Source: JAUXFS01 sp963772635
GTDB taxonomy: Bacteria > Pseudomonadota > Alphaproteobacteria > Rhodospirillales > Defluviicoccaceae
Assembly: GCA_963772635.1 (NCBI GenBank)
Contig: CAVYYK010000037.1
Span: forward strand, 1 to 64,000
DNA length: 64,000 nt
Direction: 5' to 3'
In this document: piece by piece, positions 46,290 through 57,383 of the stretch
How the letters are laid out: each line of letters begins with the position of its first letter
Numbering within the stretch: position 1 is the first letter of the stretch
Position numbers and translations under genes: made by a program
The notes under the pieces: generated by a model
Seen by the model: only the letters and a program-made list of their open reading frames with translations
Databases searched by the model: none
Told to the model about the DNA's origin: nothing

Positions 46290-47041
46290 CGCTCGACGAC
46301 CCGTGCCAGGAAGCGCAACAGCTCGGTGCCCTGGCCGGGGTGAAAGGCGCCCTCGTGGCGCAGGCCCAGAGCCAGCAGACCCGTCGGCGCCGCCCCGCCC
46401 GGACGCAACCGCGCGAACGCCGCCGAACGCACCAGCCCGGCGCCGCCGGCGAACACGGCGGCGCCGTCGATCATGTCGCGGATCAGCGCCACGTCGCGGC
46501 CGACGCCGACCAGCCGATCGACCTCACCGTCGTCGAGGATGGCGATGTCCGAGCACGCCAACTCCAGCGACTCCGTCGGCTCGAAGCCGATCACCGCCAT
46601 GTCGACGTCGAGCAGCACCGGCAGCTCGTCGGTCACCGTCTCGACAAACCCCTGGATGTCGCCCGCCGCCAGCAACGCCAGGACCGCGTCGTGGGTGCGG
46701 CTCTGGAAGGCCATGTTGGACCTGCTGGTCTCGATCACCTCGTGGGTGGTGCCGCGAAGGCCATCGAGCTCGCCCCGCAGGGTCTCGACCATGAACCGCT
46801 GCATGTCGACGACCGATTCGCCGGTCCACCGCGCCGGCGGCGTCATTTCCTTGAACAGCTCGGGGCGAAGCGCGAGGAAGTCCGGATGATCGCGCAGGTA
46901 TTCGGCGACCTGTTCGGCGGTCACGGCGGCGCCGTCCGCGGCGGTTTCCGCGGCTTTTTCGGGGGTCATTTCCGTGGCGGCGTCGGCGGTGGTGCCGGCC
47001 GTCGCCGCTTCGGCTTTGATGCCTTCGCTTTCATGGGTCAT
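46256..47041 (-). CDS. DUF484 family protein
   Basis: 261 residues from ATG 47041. Acidic/Ala-rich N-terminus, then the DUF484 pattern: VAEYLRDHPDFLALRPELF, a coiled-coil segment, a GAF-like domain (AVIGFEPTESLELA) and the end LLRFLARVVERCLRRLM. The function is unknown; it nearly always precedes xerC. Divergent from priA with 55 bases between starts. Confidence 0.92.
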   Translation of the reverse strand: MTHESEGIKAEAATAGTTADAATEMTPEKAAETAADGAAVTAEQVAEYLRDHPDFLALRPELFKEMTPPARWTGESVVDMQRFMVETLRGELDGLRGTTHEVIETSRSNMAFQSRTHDAVLALLAAGDIQGFVETVTDELPVLLDVDMAVIGFEPTESLELACSDIAILDDGEVDRLVGVGRDVALIRDMIDGAAVFAGGAGLVRSAAFARLRPGGAAPTGLLALGLRHEGAFHPGQGTELLRFLARVVERCLRRLMDNHT

Positions 47042-47096
47042 GACTGGGCCATATACCAGATTCGATCCCCGGCTGCTAACCGCTATTATACACCCC

Positions 47097-49304
47097 ATGG
47101 TCGAATGCCCCGCCAGCGTCGCCGTCAGCGCAAGCCGCCATCGGTCCGGAGAGCGGGTCGGCGTGCTGTTGCCGCTGCCGCTCGGCGGCACCTACGACTA
47201 CCGGATTCCGCCGGGAATGGCCCTTTCCGAGGGCGACTTCGTGCGGGTTCCGTTCGGCGCCCGCGAGCTCGCCGGGGTGGTCTGGGGGCCCGGCTCGGAC
47301 GCGGTCGGCGAGGACCGGTTGAAGGACGTGCTCGATCGGTACGACGTCCCGCCGTTGCCGCCGGAGTCGCGGCGATTCGTCCACTGGGTCTCCGCCTATA
47401 CCGTTCATTCGTTGGGTTCGGTGCTGCGGATGGTGATGAGCATCCCCGAGGCGCTGCAGCCGCCGAAGCCGGCCTTGGCCTACGCCCTGTCGCACCCGCC
47501 GGACGACGATACCCGGTTGACACCGGCGCGGCGCCGGGTGCTCGACGTGCTCGCCGACGGACCGCCGCGCCCGGCCGCGGAGCTGGCCCGCGAGGCCGGC
47601 GTCGGCCCTTCGGTGATCAAGGGCTTGGCCGGCGCCGGCCTGATCGCCGCGGTGGCGGTGCGGCCGGTGCCGCCGCCGCCCGACTGGCGGCGACCCGGCC
47701 CGACGTTGTCCCCGGCCCAGACCCGGGCGGCGCAGGAGTTGCGCCGGGCGGTCGGCGCCGGCTTCGCCGTCACCCTGGTCGACGGGGTTCCAGGCTCGGG
47801 AAAGACCGAGGTCTATTTCGAGGCGATCGCAGAGGCCCTCGAGCAAGGCCGCCAGGCGCTGGTCCTGCTCCCCGAAATCGCCCTCGGCGCCCAGTGGCTG
47901 ACCCGCTTTCACGCCCGGTTCGCGGCGGAGCCGGCGCAATGGCATTCCGAGCTCACCCGCGGCCAACGGCGGCGCACCTGGCGGGCGGTGGCCGAGGGCG
48001 GCGCTTCGGTGGTGGTCGGCGCCCGCTCGGCCCTGTTCCTGCCGTTCCGCGATCTCGGCCTGATCGTCGTCGACGAGGAGCACGACGCGTCGTTCAAGCA
48101 GGACGACGGGGTCGCCTACAACGCGCGCGACATGGCGGTGGTCCGCGCCCGCCTCGGCGATCTGCCGATCGCGCTGGTCTCGGCGACGCCGTCGCTGGAG
48201 ACCGTGGTCAATGTCGACGACGGCCGCTACGGCCGCGTGCACCTGCCGGATCGCCATGCCGGCGCGCCGCTGCCGCGGGTCACCGTCGTCGACCAGCGCG
48301 TCGACCGGCCGCCGCGGGGTGGTTGGCTGTCGCCGACATTGCGCGATGCGCTGGCGGAAACGGTGAGCGGCGGTTCCCAGGCGCTGCTGTTTCTCAATCG
48401 GCGGGGTTACGCGCCACTGACCCTGTGCCGGACCTGTGGCCACCGGCTGCGCTGCCCGATGTGCGTTGCCTGGCTGGTCGAGCATCGGTTGATCGGCCGG
48501 CTGCAGTGCCATCACTGCGGCTACTCGGCGCCGCTTCCCGATACCTGCCCGTCGTGCGCCGCCGCCGACAGTCTCGCCGCCTGCGGCCCCGGGGTCGAAC
48601 GGCTGGCCGAGGAGGTGACGGATCTGTTTCCGGAGATGCGCTATGCCCTGGCCACCAGCGACACCCTGACCGGGCCCGCCGCCGCCCGGGATCTGGTGCG
48701 CCGCATCGAGGCGCACGAGATCGACGTCGTGATCGGCACCCAGATCGTCGCCAAGGGCTACCATTTTCCGCTGCTCACGCTGGTCGGGGTCGTCGACGCC
48801 GACCTGGGGCTCACCGGCGGCGATCTCAGGGCGTCGGAACGCACCTACCAGCTTCTCTATCAGGTGGCGGGCCGCGCCGGCCGGGCCGAACGGCCGGGCC
48901 GGGTCATCCTGCAGACCTACATGCCCGAACACCCGGTGATGGCGGCGATGGTCTCGGGCGAGCGATCCCGGTTCGTCGCCGCCGAAACCGAGGCCCGCCG
49001 CGAACTGCGGATGCCCCCTTTCGGCCGCCTGGCGGCGCTGATCGTCTCGGGCCGCGACGAGGCGGCGGTGGACGCGGCCGCCCGCGCCCTGGGCCGCGCC
49101 GCGCCGGCGGACGACGGCGTCCGGGTGCTGGGGCCGGCGCCGGCGCCGATGTCGCTCCTGCGCGGCCGTCATCGCCGGCGGCTTTTGCTCAAGGCGGCGA
49201 AGAACGTCGCCGTATCGGCGGTGATCAGACGCTGGCTGGCCACGGTTTCGCTGCCGGGCTCGGTGCGGGTACAGGTGGATGTGGATCCGTTGAGTTTTCT
49301 GTAG
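47097..49304 (+). CDS. priA: Primosomal replication protein N' (PriA helicase)
   Basis: 735 residues from ATG 47097. The N-terminal 3'-DNA-binding domain (VLLPLPLGGTYDYRIP) is followed by a winged helix, the helicase core with GVPGSGKTEVYFEAI (Walker A) and VDEEHDASFKQ (DEAH-like), and the zinc region with eight Cys (LCRTCGHRLRCPMC ... CHHCGYS ... CPSC). Motif V/VI: GTQIVAKGYHFP and YQVAGRAGRAERPGRV. It restarts stalled forks. Confidence 0.95.
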   Translation: MVECPASVAVSASRHRSGERVGVLLPLPLGGTYDYRIPPGMALSEGDFVRVPFGARELAGVVWGPGSDAVGEDRLKDVLDRYDVPPLPPESRRFVHWVSAYTVHSLGSVLRMVMSIPEALQPPKPALAYALSHPPDDDTRLTPARRRVLDVLADGPPRPAAELAREAGVGPSVIKGLAGAGLIAAVAVRPVPPPPDWRRPGPTLSPAQTRAAQELRRAVGAGFAVTLVDGVPGSGKTEVYFEAIAEALEQGRQALVLLPEIALGAQWLTRFHARFAAEPAQWHSELTRGQRRRTWRAVAEGGASVVVGARSALFLPFRDLGLIVVDEEHDASFKQDDGVAYNARDMAVVRARLGDLPIALVSATPSLETVVNVDDGRYGRVHLPDRHAGAPLPRVTVVDQRVDRPPRGGWLSPTLRDALAETVSGGSQALLFLNRRGYAPLTLCRTCGHRLRCPMCVAWLVEHRLIGRLQCHHCGYSAPLPDTCPSCAAADSLAACGPGVERLAEEVTDLFPEMRYALATSDTLTGPAAARDLVRRIEAHEIDVVIGTQIVAKGYHFPLLTLVGVVDADLGLTGGDLRASERTYQLLYQVAGRAGRAERPGRVILQTYMPEHPVMAAMVSGERSRFVAAETEARRELRMPPFGRLAALIVSGRDEAAVDAAARALGRAAPADDGVRVLGPAPAPMSLLRGRHRRRLLLKAAKNVAVSAVIRRWLATVSLPGSVRVQVDVDPLSFL

Positions 49305-49670
49305 TCGACCCCGGGTTTGCCGTCACATACGCGTTTCCGATTGCTGCAATGCATCATTGGAACCGCAAAGCCCGCGGTGACCGCAACCCATGGTTTATAA
49401 GCATGGTCGTCATCGATGAATTTCGAGCGGTCGCGCCGCACTCCTCGACGATCGGGCGCAACTCCGGGCACGCGGAACGTCAGTACCGCTTCAAACGGCG
49501 GTTTTCAGCTTGTTTCTTGCGGGATCGGGCGCTCGGGAGTCGGGTTGCAAGCCCCGAACGAGTATGTTAGACAACAGCCGCTCTGGGGGTGACGGCCCCT
49601 CGCGCCATGGTTTTTGCGGGACATGCGCCTTGTCGGCGCGGCTTAAGAAGAAGATCGAGGGGTTCCCCCT
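49305..49670. other. Intergenic region upstream of the atp operon
   Basis: No gene identified. It must hold the promoter for atpHAGDC, but no near-consensus -35/-10 pair stands out. Confidence 0.4.
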
Positions 49671-50231
49671 GTGACATCCAAGACCAAAGGCTCCTCTGGC
49701 CTTGCCGATCGGTATGCGACCGCTCTGTTCGAACTCGCCGAAGCGGACAAGGCGCTGGACGCGGTTGCCAATGAGTTGCAACGCATTGGCAGCATGATCA
49801 ACGAAAGCAGCGACCTGAGGCGGCTGATCGGCTCCCCGGTGATTTCCCGGGATGACCATTGCAAGGCGATGGACGCGCTGTTGGAAAAAGCCGAAATCAG
49901 TGATCTTACCCGCCGGTTCGTCGGTCTTGTGGCTCGCAACCGGCGCCTGTTCGCGCTTCCCAACATGATTGCCGCCTACCGGGACATGCTGGCCGGCCGT
50001 CGCGGCGAGACCACGGCCGAGGTGCTCTCTGCCAAGGCGTTGACCAAGGCGCAACTCGCCGGCATCGCTGACACCCTCACCAAGGCCGTGGGCACCAAGG
50101 TCGCCCTGGCCGCCAAAGTCGATCCGGAGATCCTTGGCGGGTTGGTCGTCAAGGTCGGATCGCGGATGATCGATAGTTCGCTGCGTACAAAGCTGAATCG
50201 CATGCGCCTTGCCATGAAGGGGGTTGGGTGA
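49671..50231 (+). CDS. atpH: F1 ATP synthase delta subunit
   Basis: 186 residues from GTG 49671. The family pattern is clear: LADRYATALFELAEADKALD at the start and ILGGLVVKVGSRMIDSSLRTKLNRM at the end, which links F1 to the peripheral stalk. It is the first gene of atpHAGDC and overlaps atpA by one base (TGATG). Confidence 0.94.
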   Translation: MTSKTKGSSGLADRYATALFELAEADKALDAVANELQRIGSMINESSDLRRLIGSPVISRDDHCKAMDALLEKAEISDLTRRFVGLVARNRRLFALPNMIAAYRDMLAGRRGETTAEVLSAKALTKAQLAGIADTLTKAVGTKVALAAKVDPEILGGLVVKVGSRMIDSSLRTKLNRMRLAMKGVG

Positions 50232-51763
50232 TGGAAATCCGTGCTGCGGAAATCTCCGCCATTCTCAAAGAACAAATTGCCAAGTTTGGAACCGAGGCGG
50301 AGGTTGCCGAGGTCGGAACCGTCCTCTCGGTCGGAGACGGTGTGGCCCGTGTCTATGGCCTCGACAAAGTCGAAGCCGGCGAGATGGTGGAGTTCCCCGA
50401 CGGAACCAAAGGCGTCGCCCTCAACCTCGAGGAAGACAACGTCGGCGTCGTGCTGTTCGGCGACGACCGCAACATCGGTGAGGGCGATACGGTCAAGCGG
50501 ACTGGCGCCATTGTCGAGGTGCCTGTCGGCAAGGGGCTGTTGGGTCGCGTTATCAACGGTGTCGGTGAACCGATCGACGGCAAGGGTCCGATCAATTCTT
50601 CAGAGCGGCGCACCGTCGACGTCAAGGCTCCGGGCATCATCCCGCGCAAGTCGGTGCACGAGCCGATGCAGACGGGTATCAAGGCGATCGACTGCCTGAT
50701 CCCGATCGGCCGCGGTCAGCGGGAACTGATCATCGGCGATCGCCAGACCGGCAAGACCGCCATTATCATCGACACTATCCTCAATCAGAAGAGGATCAAC
50801 GACAAAGCCACCAACGAGGCGGACAAGCTCTACTGCGTGTATGTGGCGATCGGGCAGAAACGGTCTTCGGTGGCCCTGTTCGTCAAATTGCTGCAGGAGT
50901 ACGACGCGATGGATTACAGCATCGTCGTCGCCGCTACCGCATCCGAGGCGGCGCCGTTGCAGTATCTTGCCCCGTATGTCGGCTGCACGATGGGTGAGTA
51001 TTTCCGCGACAACGGCATGCATGCGGTGGTGTTCTACGACGATTTGTCCAAGCAGGCTGTCGCCTACCGGCAGATGTCATTGTTGCTGCGTCGCCCACCG
51101 GGTCGCGAGGCCTATCCGGGTGATGTGTTCTACCTGCATTCCCGGTTGCTCGAGCGGGCGGCGAAGATGAACGACGACAACGGCGGGGGATCGCTGACGG
51201 CGTTGCCGGTCATCGAAACCCAGGCCAGCGACGTTTCGGCGTATATCCCGACCAACGTCATTTCCATTACCGACGGCCAGATCTTCCTGGAAACCGAACT
51301 GTTCTACAGAGGCATCCGCCCGGCGGTGAACGTCGGCATCTCGGTCAGCCGTGTCGGCTCGGCGGCCCAGACCAAGGCGATGAAGAAAGTCTCCGGCTCC
51401 ATCAAGCTCGAACTGGCCCAGTACCGGGAAATGGCCGCTTTTTCTCAGTTCGCGTCCGATCTCGATGCCTCGACCCAGAAGCTGCTCTCCCGCGGCGAGC
51501 GGTTGACCGAGGTGCTGAAGCAAGGGCAGTTCGCGCCTTACCCGGTGGAGGAGCAGGTCGTCGCCATTTTTGCCGGCGTGAGGGGCTATTTGGACAAGAT
51601 CCCCGCCGGCGAGGTCGTTCGGTTCGAAGCCGCGTTTATGGACGATATTCGTGCCAGCGGTAGTGATATCCTCGATGCGATCCGGTCGGACAGAGATATC
51701 TCGGAGGAGACCGACAAGAATTTGACGGCGTTTCTCGACCAATTCACCAAGGCGTTTTCGTGA
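50231..51763 (+). CDS. atpA: F1 ATP synthase alpha subunit
   Basis: 510 residues from ATG 50231. Walker A is GDRQTGKTA, followed by IAIGQKRSSVA, the catalytic-Arg region and the nucleotide-binding subunit signature PAVNVGISVSRVGSAAQ. It forms the alpha3beta3 hexamer with AtpD. Confidence 0.97.
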   Translation: MEIRAAEISAILKEQIAKFGTEAEVAEVGTVLSVGDGVARVYGLDKVEAGEMVEFPDGTKGVALNLEEDNVGVVLFGDDRNIGEGDTVKRTGAIVEVPVGKGLLGRVINGVGEPIDGKGPINSSERRTVDVKAPGIIPRKSVHEPMQTGIKAIDCLIPIGRGQRELIIGDRQTGKTAIIIDTILNQKRINDKATNEADKLYCVYVAIGQKRSSVALFVKLLQEYDAMDYSIVVAATASEAAPLQYLAPYVGCTMGEYFRDNGMHAVVFYDDLSKQAVAYRQMSLLLRRPPGREAYPGDVFYLHSRLLERAAKMNDDNGGGSLTALPVIETQASDVSAYIPTNVISITDGQIFLETELFYRGIRPAVNVGISVSRVGSAAQTKAMKKVSGSIKLELAQYREMAAFSQFASDLDASTQKLLSRGERLTEVLKQGQFAPYPVEEQVVAIFAGVRGYLDKIPAGEVVRFEAAFMDDIRASGSDILDAIRSDRDISEETDKNLTAFLDQFTKAFS

Positions 51764-51807
51764 TCGTAGATCCGCAAGCGAGCGTACAAGCACGGGAATA
51801 GTGCCGC

Positions 51808-52701
51808 ATGGCTACCCTCAAGGATCTCAAGATCCGCATCAACAGCGTCGAATCGACGCGGAAGATAACCTCGGCCATGAAGATGGTGGCGGCCTCGAAG
51901 TTGAGGAGGGCGGAGAGTTCCGCTCGGGAAGGGCGTCCATATGCCGAGCGTATGGAGCGGATGTTGTCACATTTGATAACGAGCCTGGCGAACCTCGAGA
52001 CCGCGCCGAAGCTGCTGTCCGGATACGGCGGTGACGGGAACCACTTGCTCGTCGTTGTCACTGGTGATCGCGGATTGTGCGGCGGCTTCAACAGCAGCGT
52101 CGTGCGTGAAACCAGGCGGCAGGTCAACGCTCTTCAAAAGCAGGGAAAACAGGTCAAGATCCTGTGCGTCGGCCGCAAGGGGCGTGATGGGCTGCAACGT
52201 GAATTCCGATCCCAGATCGTCGACACCGTCGAACAGCTAACGCGGACCGGCGCCCAATTCGGACCGGCGCGGGACCTCGCTCGTCGTTTACGCAACATGT
52301 TCGACAATCGGGACTTCGACGTTTGCACCATCATTTACAATACCTTCAAGTCGGCGATTGCCCAAGAAGTGACGACGAAGCAGATCATCCCGTTTCCGGT
52401 GCCCGATGTTCCCGTCGAGAGCGGAAAGACCAACTCCATGCCGGGCGCGGTATACGAGCTGGAGCCGGCCGACGATCTTCTGCTTGGCGCTTTGCTGCCG
52501 GCCAACCTGTCGATGCAGGTGTTTCGCGCGTTGTTGGAGAGTTATGCTTCCGAACAGGGGGCACGGATGACCGCCATGGAAAACGCCACCCGCAACGCCG
52601 GCGATATGATCGACGCCTTGACGCTGACCTACAACCGCAGCCGACAGGCCGCCATCACCAAGGAACTCATCGAAATCATTTCCGGTGCCGAGGCGCTGTA
52701 G
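51808..52701 (+). CDS. atpG: F1 ATP synthase gamma subunit
   Basis: 297 residues. The N-terminal helix KDLKIRINSVESTRKITSAM and C-terminal helix MTAMENATRNAGDMIDALTL form the rotating coiled coil. Between them is the Rossmann-like part with TGDRGLCGGFNS. Lies 44 bases after atpA. Confidence 0.96.
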   Translation: MATLKDLKIRINSVESTRKITSAMKMVAASKLRRAESSAREGRPYAERMERMLSHLITSLANLETAPKLLSGYGGDGNHLLVVVTGDRGLCGGFNSSVVRETRRQVNALQKQGKQVKILCVGRKGRDGLQREFRSQIVDTVEQLTRTGAQFGPARDLARRLRNMFDNRDFDVCTIIYNTFKSAIAQEVTTKQIIPFPVPDVPVESGKTNSMPGAVYELEPADDLLLGALLPANLSMQVFRALLESYASEQGARMTAMENATRNAGDMIDALTLTYNRSRQAAITKELIEIISGAEAL

Positions 52702-52747
52702 GGCCCTGGCCGAGTAGGATGCACGGATTGCCAAAGGAGCTTTCGCG

Positions 52748-54175
<1,428 letters not shown>

Positions 54176-54196
54176 GCGTAGCCGGCGGGAGCGAAT

Positions 54197-54634
54197 ATGA
54201 TGGCCGAGAAGTTCCTGTTCGAGATTGTAACGCCTGCGCGGATGATGCGTTCCGAGGAGGCGGACCTGGTGGTGATTCCCGGCGGCGGCGGCAATTTCGG
54301 CGTCCTGGCCGGTCATGCACCGATCCTGTCCACCCTCCGGCCGGGCGTGATCGAAATTTTGGACAAGAACCTGAAGGTTCTCGACCAGATCTTCGTCGAG
54401 CAAGGCTTTGCCGAGGTCACCCCCGAACGGTGTACCGTGCTGGCCGAGGAAGCCATGCGGGTCGACGAGATCACCCGCGACGATGCCGAGGCGCGGCTGA
54501 AGCACGCCCACGATTCGCTTCTGGTCGCCGACACCTTCGGCGTCAGGCTTGGCGCCGAACGCGAATTGAGGGCGGCGGAGGCGATGTGCGAAGCCCTCGA
54601 TGCCTACGAGGCCTCTAGAGGAAAATCGCACTAG
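54197..54634 (+). CDS. atpC: F1 ATP synthase epsilon subunit
   Basis: 145 residues. N-terminal beta-sandwich (FEIVTPARMMRSEEADLVVI then GNFGVLAGHAPILSTL) and a two-helix C-terminal hairpin. It regulates rotation and is the last gene of the atp operon. Confidence 0.94.
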   Translation: MMAEKFLFEIVTPARMMRSEEADLVVIPGGGGNFGVLAGHAPILSTLRPGVIEILDKNLKVLDQIFVEQGFAEVTPERCTVLAEEAMRVDEITRDDAEARLKHAHDSLLVADTFGVRLGAERELRAAEAMCEALDAYEASRGKSH

Positions 54635-54704
54635 TTTACTGGACCATTCCAGGTTGCGCGAGCGAGCTTCGAGACGCGCGATCGCCGAGAGTTGGACAAG
54701 GCCG

Positions 54705-55178
54705 ATGAGACTGTACCTGATCCAGCACGGCGAGGCTGTGGCGAAGGAGGTTCATCCCGATCGGCCTTTGACGGATTCCGGGCGTGACGATGTCCGCCTC
54801 GTCGGCGCCTTGCTTGCCGGTGCCGGCGTCAGGATTTCCCGGATTGTCAACAGCGGCAAGGTGCGGGCGCGCCAGACGGCGGAGATCCTCGCCTCCATCA
54901 TTGCTCCCGGTATCACAGTGGAAAATGTAACCGGCGGTCTGGCGCCCAACGACTCCACCGACTGGTTGGCCGAGGCCGTCGACCGTTGGACCGGCGATAC
55001 CATGGCCGTCGGCCACCTCCCGTTCATGGGCAGGATGGTATCGCGGCTGGTCGCCGGTACGGAGGAGGGCGGGATCGTCGATTTCAGGCCCGGGAGCGTC
55101 GTCTGCGTGGAGCGCGCGGAATCCGGCGCCGGATGGACCATTGCCTGGATGGTGCGGCCCGATCTGCTCGGCCGCTGA
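54705..55178 (+). CDS. sixA: SixA-like phosphohistidine phosphatase with QHG instead of RHG
   Basis: 157 residues from ATG 54705. Histidine phosphatase superfamily, SixA branch: MRLYLIQHGEAVAKEV opens the protein, NSGKVRARQTAEILASII follows, and GHLPFMGRMVSRL supplies the second catalytic His. The usual RHG catalytic Arg is Gln here, a variant that also occurs in other SixA-like proteins. SixA removes phosphate from histidine phosphotransfer domains. The gene lies 70 bases after atpC and 14 bases before the endonuclease V gene. Confidence 0.85.
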   Translation: MRLYLIQHGEAVAKEVHPDRPLTDSGRDDVRLVGALLAGAGVRISRIVNSGKVRARQTAEILASIIAPGITVENVTGGLAPNDSTDWLAEAVDRWTGDTMAVGHLPFMGRMVSRLVAGTEEGGIVDFRPGSVVCVERAESGAGWTIAWMVRPDLLGR

Positions 55179-55192
55179 GCGCAGCCCCGTCG

Positions 55193-55858
55193 TTGCTGCA
55201 TTCCTGGAACCTGTCGACGACCGAAGCGGTGGCGTTGCAGAAGCGCCTGGCGAAGGACGTGGTTCGGGAAGATCGGCTGGGACCGGTTCGCCGGGTGGCG
55301 GGTGTCGACGTCGGCTACGGCAGGCGGGGCGGCGACGCACGTGCCGCCGTCGTGGTTCTCGATCTTGCGGAGCTGGCGGTGCTGGAGTCGGCCACCGCCT
55401 CCCGCGCAGTCGCGTTTCCGTACGTGCCGGGACTTCTGTCGTTCCGCGAGGCGCCGGTGGCGATCGAGGCGCTGGCCAAGCTCCGGGTTCGACCCGACCT
55501 GCTGCTCTGCGACGGTCAGGGGATCGCCCATCCGCGCCGGCTCGGCATCGCCAGTCACCTGGGCCTGCTGCTCGACATCCCGTCCATCGGCGTCGCCAAG
55601 TCGCGACTGATCGGAACCCACGAAGATCCCGGACCGCGACGCGGCGACCGGGCGTCGCTGATGGACAAAGGCGAGGTGATCGGTGCCGTTTTGCGCACCC
55701 GGCCCGGCACCAGGCCGATCTACGTGTCCATCGGCCACAGGGTCGGCCTGGACACGGCGGTCACGTTCGTGATGCGGTGCACGACCCGTTTTCGGTTGCC
55801 GGAGACCACCCGTGCCGCCGACCGGCTGTCGAAGGTCGCGGTCGTTGCGAATGAGTGA
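55193..55858 (+). CDS. nfi: Endonuclease V
   Basis: About 221 residues from TTG 55193, chosen for normal family length and closeness to the sixA stop (no ATG fits). Catalytic Asp in RRVAGVDVGYG, wedge/catalytic Glu in FPYVPGLLSFREAP, catalytic Asp in LLLCDGQGIAHPRRLGIASH. It cuts DNA at the second bond 3' of deoxyinosine. Possibly cotranscribed with sixA. Confidence 0.9.
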   Translation: MLHSWNLSTTEAVALQKRLAKDVVREDRLGPVRRVAGVDVGYGRRGGDARAAVVVLDLAELAVLESATASRAVAFPYVPGLLSFREAPVAIEALAKLRVRPDLLLCDGQGIAHPRRLGIASHLGLLLDIPSIGVAKSRLIGTHEDPGPRRGDRASLMDKGEVIGAVLRTRPGTRPIYVSIGHRVGLDTAVTFVMRCTTRFRLPETTRAADRLSKVAVVANE

Positions 55859-55968
55859 CCGGACACCGGACGGTTCAGGTTGCCATTCTGCAACAGGAAA
55901 TGGCGCGTTTACACATCTTAAGGACATCTCTTGTATCGTTGTGCACTGCAACATACCTGTGGGTGGCC

Positions 55969-56550
55969 ATGATGATCGTCCGTACATTGACACCGCTGGA
56001 ACTGCCTCGGTACCGGGATCACCTGTTGCGTCTCGGAGCTGATGACCGGCGGCTGCGGTTCGGTTTTCCCATTCCCAACGAGAGAATTGTGGATTTCGTC
56101 GATCGTCTCAGTCCACTCGACACGCGCATTCTGGTCCATTCCGGCCCCGACCTGGAAGTCATCGGCGCGGCCCAGGTCTCGGTGGCCTCATGGGACGCGG
56201 TGGAGTTCGCGTTCAGCGTCGAGGCGCCCTACAGGGGTCGAGGCGTTGCGACGGCGCTGTTCGACCGTGCCTTGCTTTGGGCCCGGAATCGCAGAATTCG
56301 GCGGGCCTATGTCCAGTGTCTGGCCGAGAATTACGCGATGCGCCGAATCGCCCGCAAGGCCGGAATGGCGATCTCGACGGAGACGGGAGAGAGCGAGGGC
56401 ACCTTGTGCATTCCCGCGGCGACGCCGATGACGTTGCTCAATGAACTGACGACGGAGAACGTGGGCCTTCTCGACGCTGCCGTCAAAGCCAACCGCATGA
56501 AAATCAGCGCATTTACCGCGTGGCTGTCGACACCACTAGCTGTTGAATGA
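55969..56550 (+). CDS. GNAT family N-acetyltransferase
   Basis: 193 residues from ATG 55969 (ATG 55972 is equally possible; an upstream GTG at 55855 adds an unrelated leader). The acetyl-CoA-binding motif is PYRGRGVATALFDRALLWAR, and the preceding segment is IGAAQVSVASWDAVEFAFSV. The layout (LTPLELPRYRDHLLRLGADDRRLRFG) resembles small GNAT proteins of unknown substrate in alphaproteobacteria. Confidence 0.85.
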   Translation: MMIVRTLTPLELPRYRDHLLRLGADDRRLRFGFPIPNERIVDFVDRLSPLDTRILVHSGPDLEVIGAAQVSVASWDAVEFAFSVEAPYRGRGVATALFDRALLWARNRRIRRAYVQCLAENYAMRRIARKAGMAISTETGESEGTLCIPAATPMTLLNELTTENVGLLDAAVKANRMKISAFTAWLSTPLAVE

Positions 56551-56982
56551 CGGACGGGCAGGCGCCGAGTTGTTTTCGGTCCGGTGCATCCATAAGCATC
56601 TTGAGCGAAGTGCACCGGGGTAGAAAACCGACGTAGCGTCTCCGATTTCGCTTGTAATTGAATCCCCCTACTTCCACGCTAAACCACGTGGCGGCCTTGA
56701 ATTCCCAACATACCGTCGCAAAGGTGAGGACCGGAGGCCGCTAGTCCTGCGGCGGTTTCAACGGTTGTTTGGAATCGTTGAGGGCGATGATGAGCATCTC
56801 GGCCCCTTGCGCCCCAGTGATCGACGCCGCGACGAGCGCCGACGCTACCCGAGGAGGGGGCTCTTGATTCTTCCCGTAGCGGCCGAACAAAGAAAGCCCG
56901 ATGAAAAGCCGTGACAAGGCGTCGAAGGGAGTTCTCATCGCCGCAACGGGATCAGTGATCTTCGAGGAAAGGGAGTTCTATC
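56551..56982. other. Intergenic region; one doubtful small minus-strand frame
   Basis: A 65-codon frame on the minus strand (56741-56938) has no ribosome site and no recognised domain. Nothing else protein-like was seen. Confidence 0.4.
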
Positions 56983-57288
56983 GTGAAACTCGACATCAAC
57001 CAGATTGGTCAGATCGAAAGTCTCATGGGGGTCAAACCGATGCCCGACGATCATCCGGTGGTGGAGGATCTCAATTCGGCCTTTGGCGAGCACACGTTCT
57101 ATCTGAGCGAAGAAGGTCTGGTGATCTGGGAGTGGCTCGAAGGTCCCGAGACGGACGGACAGCCGGTTGTCGCGGTAATCCTGGCGGGATGGGTCGATGA
57201 AGAGAAATCCTCGCTGACGTCCCATCAGCCGAAGGTTACCGAACTCATCATCCCTCTTGCCCCGACCACCCCGGAGGCGATGTCCTGA
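56983..57288 (+). CDS. Conserved small protein of unknown function
   Basis: 101 residues from GTG 56983, with AAAGGGAG upstream. It has balanced, protein-like composition: MKLDINQIGQIESLMGVKP, then FGEHTFYLSEEGLVIWEWLE and VVAVILAGWVDEE, with no membrane segment or known catalytic motif. I do not recognise a characterised family. Confidence 0.75.
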   Translation: MKLDINQIGQIESLMGVKPMPDDHPVVEDLNSAFGEHTFYLSEEGLVIWEWLEGPETDGQPVVAVILAGWVDEEKSSLTSHQPKVTELIIPLAPTTPEAMS

Positions 57289-57383
57289 GGGTGTGATTGG
57301 ATAGAGTCGCCGGGGACCGCCTCGTTCTCGCCGGTACTCCTGGGGTGTGCGCACGCAAATCCGAGATCCTCGTCGATTATTCG

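Noticed and set aside
55855..55968. N-terminal extension of the GNAT protein from GTG 55855
   Set aside because: The added 38 residues are not GNAT-like, and the GTG overlaps the endonuclease V stop; the ATG at 55969 fits the domain.
56741..56938. 65-codon minus-strand frame
   Set aside because: No ribosome site and no known motif; a chance open frame is as likely.
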